64,000 nt of DNA, taken from contig NC_049564.1 of the NCBI RefSeq assembly GCF_013368755.1, forward strand, positions 3,232,001-3,296,000, read 5' to 3'. The position numbers and the translations under genes were made by a program. The notes under the pieces were generated by a model. It saw only the letters and a program-made list of their open reading frames with translations. It made no database searches and was not told where the DNA came from. Source of the DNA: Talaromyces rugulosus (Eukaryota > Ascomycota > Eurotiomycetes > Eurotiales > Trichocomaceae). Shown piece by piece: positions 12,961 through 24,765 of the stretch (position 1 is the stretch's first letter; each line of letters begins with the position of its first letter).

Positions 12961-15900
12961 GTTGGAAGATTTAACAGATCCCTATTCAATATAGATATAT
13001 AGTTAGACTATAGAACCAATACCAATACTTTAATTAATAGTGGGTGCCTCACCTATAGGATCATCAAAGAGACCTTCGCTCGAAAGAAAAAACTGAATTG
13101 TAGCGCTATTAAACCTAGACCTATTAAAGAATATAATAGTTCGGCACCTCAATACATCAAAGAAATTACACACGTGACATTAGATATCAGAGGAAATATA
13201 CAGAAGAAAGCCTACTTCTATGTGGTTCCGAAGTACAAATACGATATAATATTAGATCTCCCATAGATAGAACACCAACATGTAAGAATTGACGCCACTA
13301 GAGACCAACTAGAATTCGGGAATAGAATATCCATCGATAAAAAGAATCTATTACAACCTGAGTACACCCCCCGACAGATTGGTGCAGCTGTGGTGAACAC
13401 TTTGAAAAGGATGCGAAGCAGGAAAAAGGAGGTTGATATATTTGCAGTCTCCATGCGGGATATTGAGAAAGCTCTGGCCCTGAAACCACAGACAGACCCA
13501 GGGAACAAGCTATCTAAGTATTACCACGAGTTCCTGGAACTATTTAATCTAAAGAAAGCTGATAAGCTACCATCGTCATGTCTGAATATCGACTATCAGA
13601 TTAAACTAATTGACGCTGACGTGAAGAGGTATAAGCTAGAGATACTATAGAGCCCTTTTTATAATATATCACAGGAAGAACTGCTGGTCTTATGGAAAAC
13701 TCTCCATAACTTACTGTTGAAGGACTTTATATATGTGAGTAACTTGTCTGCTGCAGCGCCGGTACTGTTTGTAAAGAAACCCAGAAAAGGATTACGCTTC
13801 TGTGTTGATTATTAGGCGCTTAATGCTATGACAAAAAGGGACTAATATCCATTATTGTTAATACATGAGACCCTACAACAAATATCTAAAGCCTAATGAT
13901 TTATAAAGCTTGACGTTACAGTGGCCTTCTATAAGATATATATCGCCAAAGGAGACAAGTAAAAGACAGCTTTCCAAACTAAATTTAGATTTTATAAATG
14001 GTTAGTAACATCTTTCAGCCTTACTAATATGTTGAGCATATTTTAATGATATATCAATTGGATCCTTTATGAGTTTCTAGACGATTTTGTATCTGCCTAT
14101 CTGGATGATGTATTTATCTTTACAGAAGGTAGCTGCGTGTATCATCAGAAACAGATAATAAGGGTGCTAGAATGCCTGTGTACTGCGGGACTACAGCTAG
14201 ATATTAATAAATATGAGTTCGAGGTGTAGATAATAAAATATCTTAGATTTATATTAGAAGCTGGAAAAGGGATCTGAATGGACCTTGCGAAAGTCTCTGC
14301 CATTTTGGAATGGAAAGTCCCAACATATATGAAAGATGTGTGATTGTTTTTAGGATTTGTAAATTTCTACTAACAGTTTATCTAAGGGTATTCTAATATA
14401 ATCCGTCCGCTGACAGAACTGACTAAAAAAGGAATTATCTTCATTTAGACTAAGGCCGTTAATAAAGCCTTTGAACAACTAAAGCAAATATTTGTGAGCG
14501 ACCCAATACTAGTGTAATTCAACCCTGAGCAGGATACAATCGTGGAAGCTAACTCTTCAGGATATATCATAGGGGGGATATTATTACAGTACAATAACAA
14601 AGGACTTTTATGAACCTGCACCTACTTCTCCCGAAAGTGCACGCCCGCGGAGTGCAATTACGAGATCTATGATAAGGAGCTATTAGCGATAATAGTATAT
14701 CTGAAGTAATAGGAATCTGAACTAATTAACACTAAGGAGTTTATTATCCTAACCGACTATTAGAATCTTAAATACTTCATGCAGCTCCGACGGTTGAATG
14801 AAAGGCAAATGAGATAGGCTGGTATACTCTTATGCTTCAACTATAAGCTCTAATACTAGCTAGGGCGACTAGCTGCCAGACCTAATGCACTATCATAATA
14901 CTCGCAAGATATGCCTGATGGGATTGATAATAAACACCTAGCATACCAAAATAAGCGTCTTATTAACCCTAACAAGGTACAGAAAGACTATCTAGAACAA
15001 CCTCTCCAGGGTCGCTTATTGAACACCGCACCTGAACCCTATGTCCACGCTACCCATATAGAGCACTTAATGTTAATTGGAGAACAGTGGTGACTAGCTG
15101 AAGCTGAGGATAAGAATTATGAATGAATTAAAGAGGCTGTACACCAGAAGCTCCTGTGGTTCCTTTAAGACCTACAACTTCGCACCATAATATCTGAATA
15201 CATGATTGATGCAGCGGACTGGTTACTATTTCGAAACTGATAATGGGTACCAAACAGTGAACCACTCTGCACTCATATTATACAAGATACGCATGACTCC
15301 TATTTCACTGGACACCCAGGCCAAAATATGATCTATGCCATCATGGCCCAACAACTATATTGACTGAATCTATCTGAGGATGTCTGAAGGTTCGTGAATA
15401 ACTGCGACAAATATGGTGCAAACATCATATGGAGACAATGCTGACAAGGATTATTAAAACCGCTCTCTATTCCCTCGCGAATGTGGCGAGATATTAGTAT
15501 AGATTTTATAGAGAAACTCCCAATGTCTGATGGGAATACGAATCTTATGGTAATCGTTGACCGACTGGGAAAAGGGATTATATTGGTATCATGCAAACAT
15601 ATAGATACTGAGACAGTGATATCAAAGTTTGTTGACCAATTTATACGCGAATATAGGCCGCCTAGCAGCATTATATTAGATCAGGGCATGCAATTTGTTA
15701 ATGACCTTTGGAAAGGTGTATATGAATATCTAAAGATTATAAGACGATTATCAACTGTGTATTATCCTTAAACTGATAGACAGACAGAATGTGCTAACTC
15801 TGTGGTGGAAGAATACCTGTGGAACTTCTATACCTACCTCCAAATCAATTAGAGCCCACTAACCGCAATTGCGCAATTCGTAATAAATGGGCGTGACGCT

Positions 15901-16539
15901 ACTGCAACTAGTATCAGCCCCTTCTTTCTGACCTATAGATATAACGTTGAACCACTCTAGTTAGATAAAGCTATCCCTATATCTGAGCAGCAAAAACCTA
16001 CCACTGAACGTGCAAACGATATAGTTACTAAGCTACAGCAGGCTTTTGATATAGCATAGACTGAGCTTGTCTCAGTGTAGCAGTGAATGGAAGATAATAT
16101 AAACTGTTATCAAGAGACTTCTTTAGAGTATAAAGTAGGACAGAAGGTATAGTTAGACCTTTGGAATATTCGGACCAAACAACTTTTAAAGAAGCTGGAC
16201 ATCCGATATGCAAAATATACTATATTAAAGAAAGTGGGATCCTATACATACTAACTTAATGTCTTTGGAACTATTTATAATGTTTTTTATATAACGCTTC
16301 TTTGCTCTGTAGACACATATCTGTTTCCTTCACAGACCTGACACAATTACCAGCCACTAGCGCACCTAGTAGAAGGCAATAAAGAGTACCTAGTTAATAG
16401 TATACTTAATGAATGGACTATACGTTGGGGCCGCGGACATATGAAGTAATACCTTGTCTATTGGACCAGATATACGCGACCTATATAGGAACCTATCTGG
16501 TCTATGGAAGACATCAAAGCACTTGACCACTGGCTTTAA
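12961..16539 (+). pseudogene. Gypsy-A pol of copy A2: protease, RT, RNase H, integrase, chromodomain
   Basis: The protease core lies at about 13,010-13,270 with an Asn-Ser-Gly box (Asp codon mutated) and a LP-W type motif. The reverse transcriptase spans about 13,650-14,400, with its active site AYLDDVFIF at about 14,095-14,121. RNase H follows at about 14,540-14,720 with YDKELLAI. The integrase catalytic core at 15,481-15,771 is still open and shows DFIEKLP, ILDQGMQF and a Glu in TECANSVVEEYL, so the D,D,E set is visible. A chromodomain at 16,384-16,539 (starts EYLVNSIL, ends near EDIKALDHW) would tether integration to marked chromatin. Numerous stops at Gln and Trp codons make the polyprotein dead. 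Confidence 0.88.
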
Positions 16540-16572
16540 TACTATAATGCCTTTGCTGAAGGGGGGGAGTAA

Positions 16573-16829
16573 TGTTAGGGTCTTAGTCCCTGAGATACTT
16601 AGGCTTCACTCTTGTAGAATAACCGCACTTGGTCCACACCTGGTTCGCTATAGAAAAACCCCCTGACGCTACACCAAATTCGCTAGGATGCCCCCGGGAT
16701 CTATACTCGCCTGTATCGACATTCGACAATGCGAACCCCTGCGAACCTTTTCCTTCTCTTTCTCACGTTCGAATCTACTCAATTCCTGGACCTACATAAG
16801 GCCAGTAAGACGGGACCTAGCCCGTAACA
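16573..16829 (+). repeat. LTR-A, 3' LTR of copy A2
   Basis: Starts TGTTAGGG after the polypurine tract and ends CCCGTAACA, followed by the AAAAC duplication. It retains the intact 13-mer at 16,765-16,777. Confidence 0.93.
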
Positions 16830-16834
16830 AAAAC

Positions 16835-19800
16835 TAACCAATACTACATAAAAAAATATCTATACTATAAAGGACGAGTTATCTATACTGATAAAAATTA
16901 AACCAAAATTATTTTATTATAAAAATAATACCTTAAAAGGTATAGAAAAAGACATTATCTTATTACTATAACTATCAAGATAAAAGAAACTATAATTATT
17001 ATTAAAAAAATAATTAACAGATACAAAACCAAACTATTTCTTAACTCAGAAATATTAATAAATTATATTAACAAGATATATATCAAAAAAAATAAGATCT
17101 AAATATACAAAATAAATCTATAGTATACTATATAAAATTTTAAAGAATAAATTATAATCAAAGGATTCATATAATAAACTGAAAACATCATAATTAAATC
17201 AGAAGAATATAAAAAAAGTATCTAATTAGATTTAAATCTATTTAAACAAAAAGATTTTAATATTATACTTAGAATAACATAGCTATAGAAATATAATTTT
17301 ATTATTGACTAGAAACACAAGATAGTATCAATAAACCTAAAAATACTATAAATAAAAATTAAATTAAACTAGCAGTTAAAAATAAAATATACTAAAAAAA
17401 TAAACAAAATAAACTAATAAATTAAAATATAAAAGAAACTAAAAGAAATCTATAAAAAAAAACTAAAGAAAGTGCTTAATAAGCTATTAGAAAAATATTA
17501 AAATTTTACTAAATTATTTATAAAAAAAGAATATTAATTATTATAATATAAAAAAAAATATAAAACAGAGATATCTTTTAAAGTAGGAGTATAGGTGCTA
17601 TAAATTAAGTAATAATAAATCTTATAAAATAAACTCTAAACTACTAAAGAATTTATTAAGAAATTCTTAGTAGCTAGTTATATCAAAGAATTAAAAGCAA
17701 AGACTTTTATATAAGTAATATTTATACTAAAACGCGACAGATTGCTATAAATAGTTATTAACTACTAAAAATTAAATAATATAACTAAAAACAATACAAA
17801 TAAAACACTATACTAGGAACAGAAAAGAAATTTGTTACAAGGCATAAAAATTATAATAATATTTAATATTAAATAGAGATATTATAATCTATAAATAAAA
17901 AAAAACAATATCTAAAAAACAATATTCTTTATAGATTTGAGATTATATAAATGGCTAATAGTATTTATAGGATTTAAACAGCTATTAATAGAATTTATAA
18001 GATTTATAACCTATATCTTATAAGAATATCTTAATCTCTTTATTGCAGTATACTTTAATAATATTATAGTCTACTTAAAAGATTTAAAGAAATATAATAA
18101 TTATATATAACTAGTTATAATAAAATTTATAAAAATAGGATTAACTCTTAAAATTAAGAAATATAAATTTAATATTATATAAATTAACTATTTAAAAATA
18201 ATATATATAATAAATAGACTAGAAATACTAAAAAAAAAATTAGATATTATCTTTAAATAACCAGCTCTAATAAATATCTATAATATATAATCTTTTCTTA
18301 GAGTTAGTAGATATATTTAATAATATCTTAAGAAATACTTAGATATTATAATATTAATAATAGAATTACTAAAAAAAGATAAATTATTTAATTAAATAAT
18401 AAGAAAATAATGATCTTTTAAAAATATTAAAAAACTTATTAAAATTATACCAATTTTATAACTATTTAATCTAGAATTATAAAGTATTCTATAAATAAAT
18501 ATATCTAGATATGCTCTTAGAATAATCTATAAATAAATTAATAAAAAAAAAGAAATATAGATTATTATATTCTACTTAAGAAAATTTATATCAGTAGAAG
18601 TTAATTATAATATTTATAATTAAGAATTATTTATAATAGTTTAAGCATTTTAATAATAGTAATATTATCTCTAAAGAATAAAATATAAGATAATTATTAA
18701 AAGTAATTATTATAACTTAAAATATTTTATAATAATAAAAGAATTATCTAAAAGATAAATATAATAGGCTAAAGAACTAGCCAAATTTAATTATAGAATT
18801 AAATATATTCTAAAAAAACAAAATATAGCTATAGATATATTAAATAAATAACTAGATTACATAATCAGAATAAAATTCCCTAAAATAAATATTCTATAAA
18901 AAAAATCAGGAGTTCTATATCACAATTATAATATAATTATTACAACTATAATAAAAGTTATTAATAATAATCTATTTTATAAATAACTACATCAAAAAAC
19001 AAATAAAGATTATAAAATTTAAAAAGAATTATAAACTGGATAAGTTATAAAAAATATCTAAAAAAACTTAATAATATAGAATAAAATAATCAGAGTACCA
19101 TAGAATATAACTATAGAAATCATTCAGTGCTACTATAATCCTCTAATAAAAAGATATCAAAGAGTTGAAAAAATAGTTAAAATAATTATCTAAATATTCT
19201 ACTTTCCTTATATTTAAAAAAGAATTAAGAATTATATTAGAAACTATAATAAATATAATAGAAATAAAATAGTATACTATAAACTCTTTAAAAAAATACA
19301 AATATTAAAAATACTAGAAGAAGCATAGAAAAGTATTACTATTAACTTTATCTAAAAACTATCACAGTTCAAAAACCTAGTAACAGGAGTTACCTATATC
19401 AATACTATAATAATAATTAACTAACTTACAAAATATATTATCTTAGAACTAATACTAAAAGATATAATAGTAGAATAATATATAAAACTTATATTATAAA
19501 AAGTTTTTATATAGATTAGATTACTAAATAAACTTATTATAAACTAAGATAAGTTATTTATATCTAAATATTAGTAGATAATTATAAAGATATACAGAAT
19601 ATATTATAAATTATTAACTATAAATTATCAATAGACTAATAGCTAGTCTGAAAGAATAATTCAAATAATTAAATAATATTTTTAATACTATTTAGATTAA
19701 AAATAAGATAATTAGATAAAGCTACTATTATTAGTATAATTTATATTAAATAATACTAAAAATATTATAATAAAACAAGTTCTACATTTTATAAATCTTA

Positions 19801-20003
19801 AATAATACCTAAGAATAATATAGTCTAAAGTACTATAAGAAAGATTATCTAAAGCTATAATAATATAAACTAAGAAACTATAGACACTTTATTAAATAAT
19901 CTTAAAAAATATTAAGTAGTCTAAAAATTAAATAAAAATTTATTATAATAAAAAATATAAAAACATATTAATCTTTAAAAAGAAAAAAAAAATTTATTTA
20001 CTA
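16835..20003 (+). pseudogene. Gypsy-B pol (RT, RNase H, integrase), truncated
   Basis: This continues Gypsy-B after copy A2. The reverse transcriptase is visible around 17,690-18,180; its active-site box reads Tyr-Phe-Asn-Asn (both Asp codons changed to Asn) at about 18,046-18,060. RNase H residues follow near 18,560-18,620. The integrase core spans about 19,340-19,640 with a DKLF-like second-Asp region near 19,550. The frame is destroyed by TAA/TAG throughout. The sequence ends inside the integrase C-terminal region at the junction with GC-rich DNA. Confidence 0.75.
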
Positions 20004-20663
20004 GATCAGGCTTTTGATTTGTGCCGGCGACCCCGTTTTTGGCTATGATCAACGCCCAAACCCGCGTCCTCGGCTCCGGCGCCACATTGTTCCAGCCGGT
20101 GCGTGGTGCGAGGAGAGCCCTGGTCGTGGTAGTATGCACCCTTCTGCCGTCATTCCGCCCTCATGTGCGCGCGGGGCCTGTTCTAAGCACCGTCAGGGCC
20201 GTTCTAGGAACCTGCTAGGAACCATGACTGACTATAATTTTGGTGTTTTTGCGTTCTCTATGTCCAAATTTAGATTTATAACTATTTAGTGACAGCAGCA
20301 AGTCAATATGCACCCTTTTCTACCCTATATAATAGGACCTACACTCCCCTCCTAGTAGGTGGTGTACCCTGCTGGTACCGCATCACATTTTATTCCTTTC
20401 TACAAGCCTTTCTAAGGTTATAGTCTCTTTGCTTCTTTTATTTCTACAATTAACTTGCTGAACACTTGAATCATCTTTTTTAATTCACTTTCCTCTCTCC
20501 GCTTATATCTTCTTCTCAACTCTGATTAGATCTGGTCTGTGTAAATCTCCCTTAATTAAATAGTCCCTACCGTCTCTATCCTTTACTAACGATAGACTGC
20601 CGCTCCAGTTACTGTTTTGATGATGGCAGCTCAGACAGCGAGACAAGTAATATCTCTTTCTAA
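20004..20663. other. Non-repeat leader upstream of the DUF3435 relic
   Basis: GC content rises sharply at the junction (20,003/20,004). Short open frames at 20,014-20,289 overlap in two frames and show no recognisable domain. A TATA-like CTATATAAT lies at about 20,321, with pyrimidine-rich stretches at 20,390-20,560. This would suit a promoter and leader of the gene that follows. I see no other gene. Confidence 0.45.
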
Positions 20664-23356
20664 ATGGACCTCGACAAAGCTGATATAGAGTTAGAAACGG
20701 ATATAACTAATACAGATATCTTAATAACTCCACCGCAGAATAGTAAACCTTGAATCTTGCCACTTCCAAACTACGGTTGTCAACGTCAATGCTGATATAG
20801 ATGAGCTTATGTTATAGAGCTTACTAGAATATGCAGACTGTCTACTGTACTGTCAACCTTTCATCATCAGAACCTATATCTAACCACAGATAGTACAAGT
20901 CAATCTATTAGAAAACTAAAAGAGGGCCAGGCTTTTATGTTAGATAAAAAGGACTTTGACCAATCTAGCGACAACGATAAGGATGATGACCCGGACGTCG
21001 AGACTGATAACGATGAACTGTCTGAAGATGACGACGACGAGGAGGTTTACTCAGACTCGGTGAAGAAGGGAAAGGAGTGACTGCATAACTGGTGGGAATG
21101 GTGAGTGATGTTGCATGATGTCTGTCTGTGGTTGAATGATTTCACTGAGTGAAGCAGGTTCTGTCGGAAGAAACTCAAGAAGGCCCGATCGACTCCAGGC
21201 ACAGTATACTCGAAATAGAATGACCCTGTCGCCGTCCTCCCCACTGCAACAGCACGGATGCTGGAGGAATTTTTCTGGTTCTGCCTTCGTCTCACAACGG
21301 GAAAGAACGGACGCAAACTTCCAGGGATTGGCAAGCTGAGCACCCTGGGGCAGGACTGGAAGAGCTTCCTGCGCTATTTTAAGGGGGCCACCAAAGTACC
21401 TTTAGATACCGAGCTCGGCCTGAAGATGAACAAGGTAAGCGCCGATGAGTCCCTCTCTGTTGCTCATCTCGGCAATCCATCTGACCTTGATCCGGGTAGC
21501 GTTTGCGGAAATTGGCCAAGGAGTTCGGGCTGGATGACCAAGAGCAGGAGAAGACCCCGATATTTATTGAGGATCTCGTGCCGCTTCAAGAGACAACCCT
21601 CCACACCCAGGAAAAGCGGTTTTGGCTCGGCCTGCAACGGATCCAACAATGTCTATACAACGTCATGGCTTGCTTCACAGTCAACCGGATCAACGCGATG
21701 CGGATGCTTCAGTACAAACATTTACAATACTCTTTACAGCAAGATCTCCATGGAGGACCGCCCCGGATTCTCCTCGAGATTACGTACAGTTTTGCGAAGA
21801 AGTACATGGGGGTGATGTAGGGGTATACTTCTATCCTGATTTCTCATTGAGCTGGCCTCAGTCCATGTCCACTTTCATGCTAATGTCGCTCTAGGAATAC
21901 GTTTCTAATCCCTGAGATTCTCTTCGATCCATCACTAATACTCAGTCCGCACACGTTCCTGCTCAGCATACTCTTTCGCAATGACGCTTTCAAAGCCCTG
22001 AATCTCAAATCCATGGAAGATCTCCGCCAACTCTTTCTCGAGGGTGGCCGGCAGCAGTTGCCGCTCCCGTTGAAGCGGGAGAAGGCTGACTATTATGTCT
22101 TCTGTCGAGTGGAGGCGAAACGCGGCAAAGTCACAGTGAACACCAAACTGCCCATCACCCCGAGTACGCTCTCATCCCAGATGAAAGACTTCGGGGAGAT
22201 TGCTGGGTTTTTGTGGAGTATGTTTACGCACCGATTCCGCTACGGTGGCGGTGCCATCATGAACACCAGTGGTAAGTTCACTCCTCTCACACATCTCCAT
22301 ATTCCTAGCGGTGGCTAATCTCCGGGGTGAACCCTGCGCGAAGGCCTCGTCAGCAACGCGCAGCAGAACCTGATCATGAAACACGCCAGCATGCGAATGT
22401 TTCTCAACCATTACTTCCCTCGATGCATTGGCACCGATATGCAGGCTCTCATGAGAGGTCTGGAGCCGGACTCGGAGATGATGCGAGCGGTAATGTGTAT
22501 GGGACACTGGCTCGATCCACGACAACCACAGGACTTGACTGACCAGCAAAAAGTATCTGTTGAACAAGAGCTGGAGTTGATAGAGGTAATCTAGAAACAA
22601 GATCAGTTAGTGATAGAGCTATAATCTTAGCCACAGAAGGACAGCGAGCAGCTAGATAAACTAGAACAGCTCAAGAAGGCCGTGACCAATACCCATAAGC
22701 ATCTCCTGTACGCTCTGCGCATCCATATCTGCTAGGAGTTTGATGAGGAGTAGGCTGTCGTTGACATTGAGCAGCAGCTCTCTGGAATGACGCTTCACGA
22801 TAAAGAAATCAAAGAGACCCTCTAAAAAAAGGAACAGATATTCCCAGAGCAGATCTCTCTATTGGAAAAACTGATGACCTAGCCCACCTCCGACTCGATT
22901 AAAGTGGAATAGCGTCGACAAAACAAGGTAGTAGAAGCTGTACAAGTCTACTGCGACGTTCTTAAGGATGGACTGTGGTAAGAAAGGCGACTGACTACTG
23001 TATTCTATATAAAAAAAGACATTATGATGGTGGACAACGCCTTGATAGAAAATATTTTAATAGAATCAGTTAGTCTCCTCTTAGAGCGAGATCAAGCCTT
23101 CTAACTCACCAAGAATTATATTATAAAGGCTCCTTACAAGGAATTATTGCGCTGTTTTTAGTATTTTAGCGACCTTAATTAAGTGGATAGTCGCCGCCTC
23201 AAGCGCTATGATTATTACCAGAATCTGGTGCAACATTTCCGGGACTGGCATCTGGATGATCGTCAATGTAACTTTTGTAGGGACAAGGACGGCGAGTTTC
23301 TTATCTAAATGCATTGGCAGCGCCACATCCAAGATGCTTATCGACTTATATCTTAA
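20664..23356 (+). pseudogene. DUF3435 tyrosine recombinase (Starship-captain superfamily), inactivated
   Basis: This is a fungal DUF3435 (FluG-domain, PF11917) tyrosine recombinase relic. The proposed start at 20,664 leads into an acidic segment (20,950-21,060). Exons separated by short introns (for example 21,433-21,499) then read FFWFCLRL, GQDWKSFLRYF, QEKTPIFIEDL, EGGRQQLPLPL and MQALMRGLEPDS. The recombinase set is visible: Arg in FTVNRINA (21,686), HRFR as the H-x-x-R box (22,229-22,240) and a candidate nucleophile Tyr in FLNHYFP (22,412). The C-terminal part, through a final MHWQRH motif near 23,310, is open except for stops at Gln/Trp positions, for example around 22,592, 22,733, 22,751 and 23,286. 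Proteins of this superfamily cut and join DNA to move Starship elements. This copy is dead. Confidence 0.85.
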
Positions 23357-24063
23357 ACTCCATATATCGAGCTATTAGGATTATTTTTGTATATGTTTAG
23401 TTGTCCTCTTTTGCATCCTTATTAGTTTTTATTTGTGTTACCAGCTATTTTCTGAATTCCAGCAATGTTTTCTATTTATAGAGCCTGTTTTACTTTAATT
23501 TATTAATCTCTTATTGTTTCCCAGTCACTGGCCGACTTGTCTTGACTCAGTCCAAAAATCAAATTCAAGTAATCCAACCTTCTAAAGATCATACTTTATC
23601 AGGTATAATTTCCCAACATCCTCCTTAAATACGTACAAGACGCTGGGTGTCCTGTTATAAAATAGTTATATAGAATACCAAAAGACTTATCCCCTACTTT
23701 ACATAGCTGCCAATAATAATTCTTCCCAGCCCTCTACAACACAGTCTATTTATAGCTTTATACTTATTAGCGCTTAAATCATAATATTCTAGAATATTAT
23801 ACCCTGATTAGCCTACATTTCTAAGTTAGCGACATACTCAGCAACTAATAGTTTATTTCCTTCCTCTACAGCATAGACTCAGACAGCATTACTCATGTTT
23901 TTTCCCAATTACAGTTAAGTACATAGACTTCGCCTCAAACCTCTAGAGAGTCTATCTTTTAGTTATTCTGGCCGTATCTCGGAATCCAAGAATTTTGGAA
24001 TCGTGTGATATTCGGTTTTCCGAAAATATCTCTTGTACAAGGATCTATAGAGAGCTGCTTCAT
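23357..24063. other. Intergenic DNA with repeat-family segment
   Basis: No gene is seen. Positions about 23,960-24,050 resemble 30,985-31,060, sharing the hairpin TTCGGTTTTCCGAA and the words around it. This marks the left copy of a dispersed repeat. Confidence 0.5.
24011..24024. repeat. Short hairpin TTCGG-TTTT-CCGAA
   Basis: A 5-bp stem with a 4-base loop. The same hairpin occurs at 31,022-31,035 in a homologous context. Confidence 0.7.
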
Positions 24064-24254
24064 GCAGTGATTATCTCCTGGGCAGTGATTACCTCCTAGG
24101 CAGTGATTATCTCCTAGGCAGTGATTATCTCCTGGGCAGTGATTATCTCCTAGGCAGTGATTATCTCTGGGCAGTGATTACCTCCTGGGCAGTGATTACC
24201 TCCTAGGCAGTGATTATCTCCTGGGCAGTGATTATCTCCTAGGCAGTGATTACC
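24064..24254. repeat. 18-bp minisatellite, about 10-11 units
   Basis: The unit is close to GGCAGTGATTATCTCCTA, repeated head to tail. Some units have CTCCTGG in place of CTCCTAGG, and one is shortened. It is related to the array at 31,283-31,387. Confidence 0.9.
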
Positions 24255-24613
24255 CTATGAGCGAAGATTACTTCCAGAAATCGCCTAGTATAACTGTGAC
24301 AGCTTTGGACCCTACATCCAATTCTGGACTCTGGAATCATAAAATGTTCTGGATTATTTGCGCTTAATACATAAATTTTATTATTGGATCCTAGGGATAT
24401 CTGAATCTGGACCCAAAGGCCATATTTGAGCTCCATCAATAACCTTTTCGCCATGATACAGTATCGACATACCAGTTACTTCTCTTTTCCGTACATTTCT
24501 CTTCTCTAGGAAATTCTCTTCTATTAAAATTTCACTTTAACATAAATTTCGCTAAAGCGAAATTTGATTCTGTCCGAAAAATTCACTTTAGGCGCCGCAT
24601 TTTAGGTTGCGGT
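24255..24613. other. Repeat-family segment left of Copia-1
   Basis: No gene is seen. Positions about 24,500-24,612 match 30,880-30,972 in direct orientation. The segment includes a 22-bp palindrome at 24,544-24,565 with a 10-bp stem (AAATTTCGCT) and two central bases. Confidence 0.6.
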
Positions 24614-24765
24614 TGTTGAAGTAGGTTCAGCGGTATGTGGAAGCATGTTCTTATTGTCTTATTATGAGGGGCAGATGGACTGCTTACATATATATACACA
24701 CACATATACATAGACCCACATCTGTATACCATCAGCTACACGTACAGCTATCAGAATATTTAACA
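24614..24765 (-). repeat. Copia LTR, 3' LTR of Copia-1
   Basis: This aligns end to end with 30,713-30,864 and, inverted, with 44,691-44,842. It contains a TATATATACACACACATA microsatellite-like stretch. Confidence 0.92.

Larger units (their letters stand above)
11331..16829 (+). mobile_element. Gypsy-A copy A2, full-length chromovirus, best preserved in its family
   Basis: The 257-bp LTRs lie at 11,331-11,587 and 16,573-16,829. The 5-bp duplication AAAAC is at 11,326-11,330 and 16,830-16,834. The polypurine tract GAAGGGGGGGAG precedes the 3' LTR. Gag, protease, reverse transcriptase, RNase H, integrase and a C-terminal chromodomain are all recognisable. It is inserted into Gypsy-B. RIP is milder than in copy A1 or Gypsy-B, so this copy is probably younger or was mutated in fewer cycles. 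Confidence 0.95.
2933..20003 (+). mobile_element. Gypsy-B LTR retrotransposon, nested and 3'-truncated
   Basis: The 5' LTR starts at 2,933 (TGTCATAA) and is split at 3,353 by copy A1; it resumes at 8,845 and ends in TTAACA at 9,039. The internal region runs 9,040-11,325, is split by copy A2, and continues 16,835-20,003. The domain order gag, reverse transcriptase, RNase H, integrase fits Ty3/Gypsy. The element stops abruptly in the integrase C-terminal region at about 20,003, where unrelated GC-rich DNA begins, so its 3' LTR is missing. It is the most strongly mutated element here: catalytic Asp codons read Asn and stops are very dense. Confidence 0.8.

Noticed and set aside
20014..20289. Two overlapping frames upstream of the DUF3435 relic
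   Set aside because: Overlapping frames in GC-rich DNA with no conserved motif; more likely a leader or promoter.
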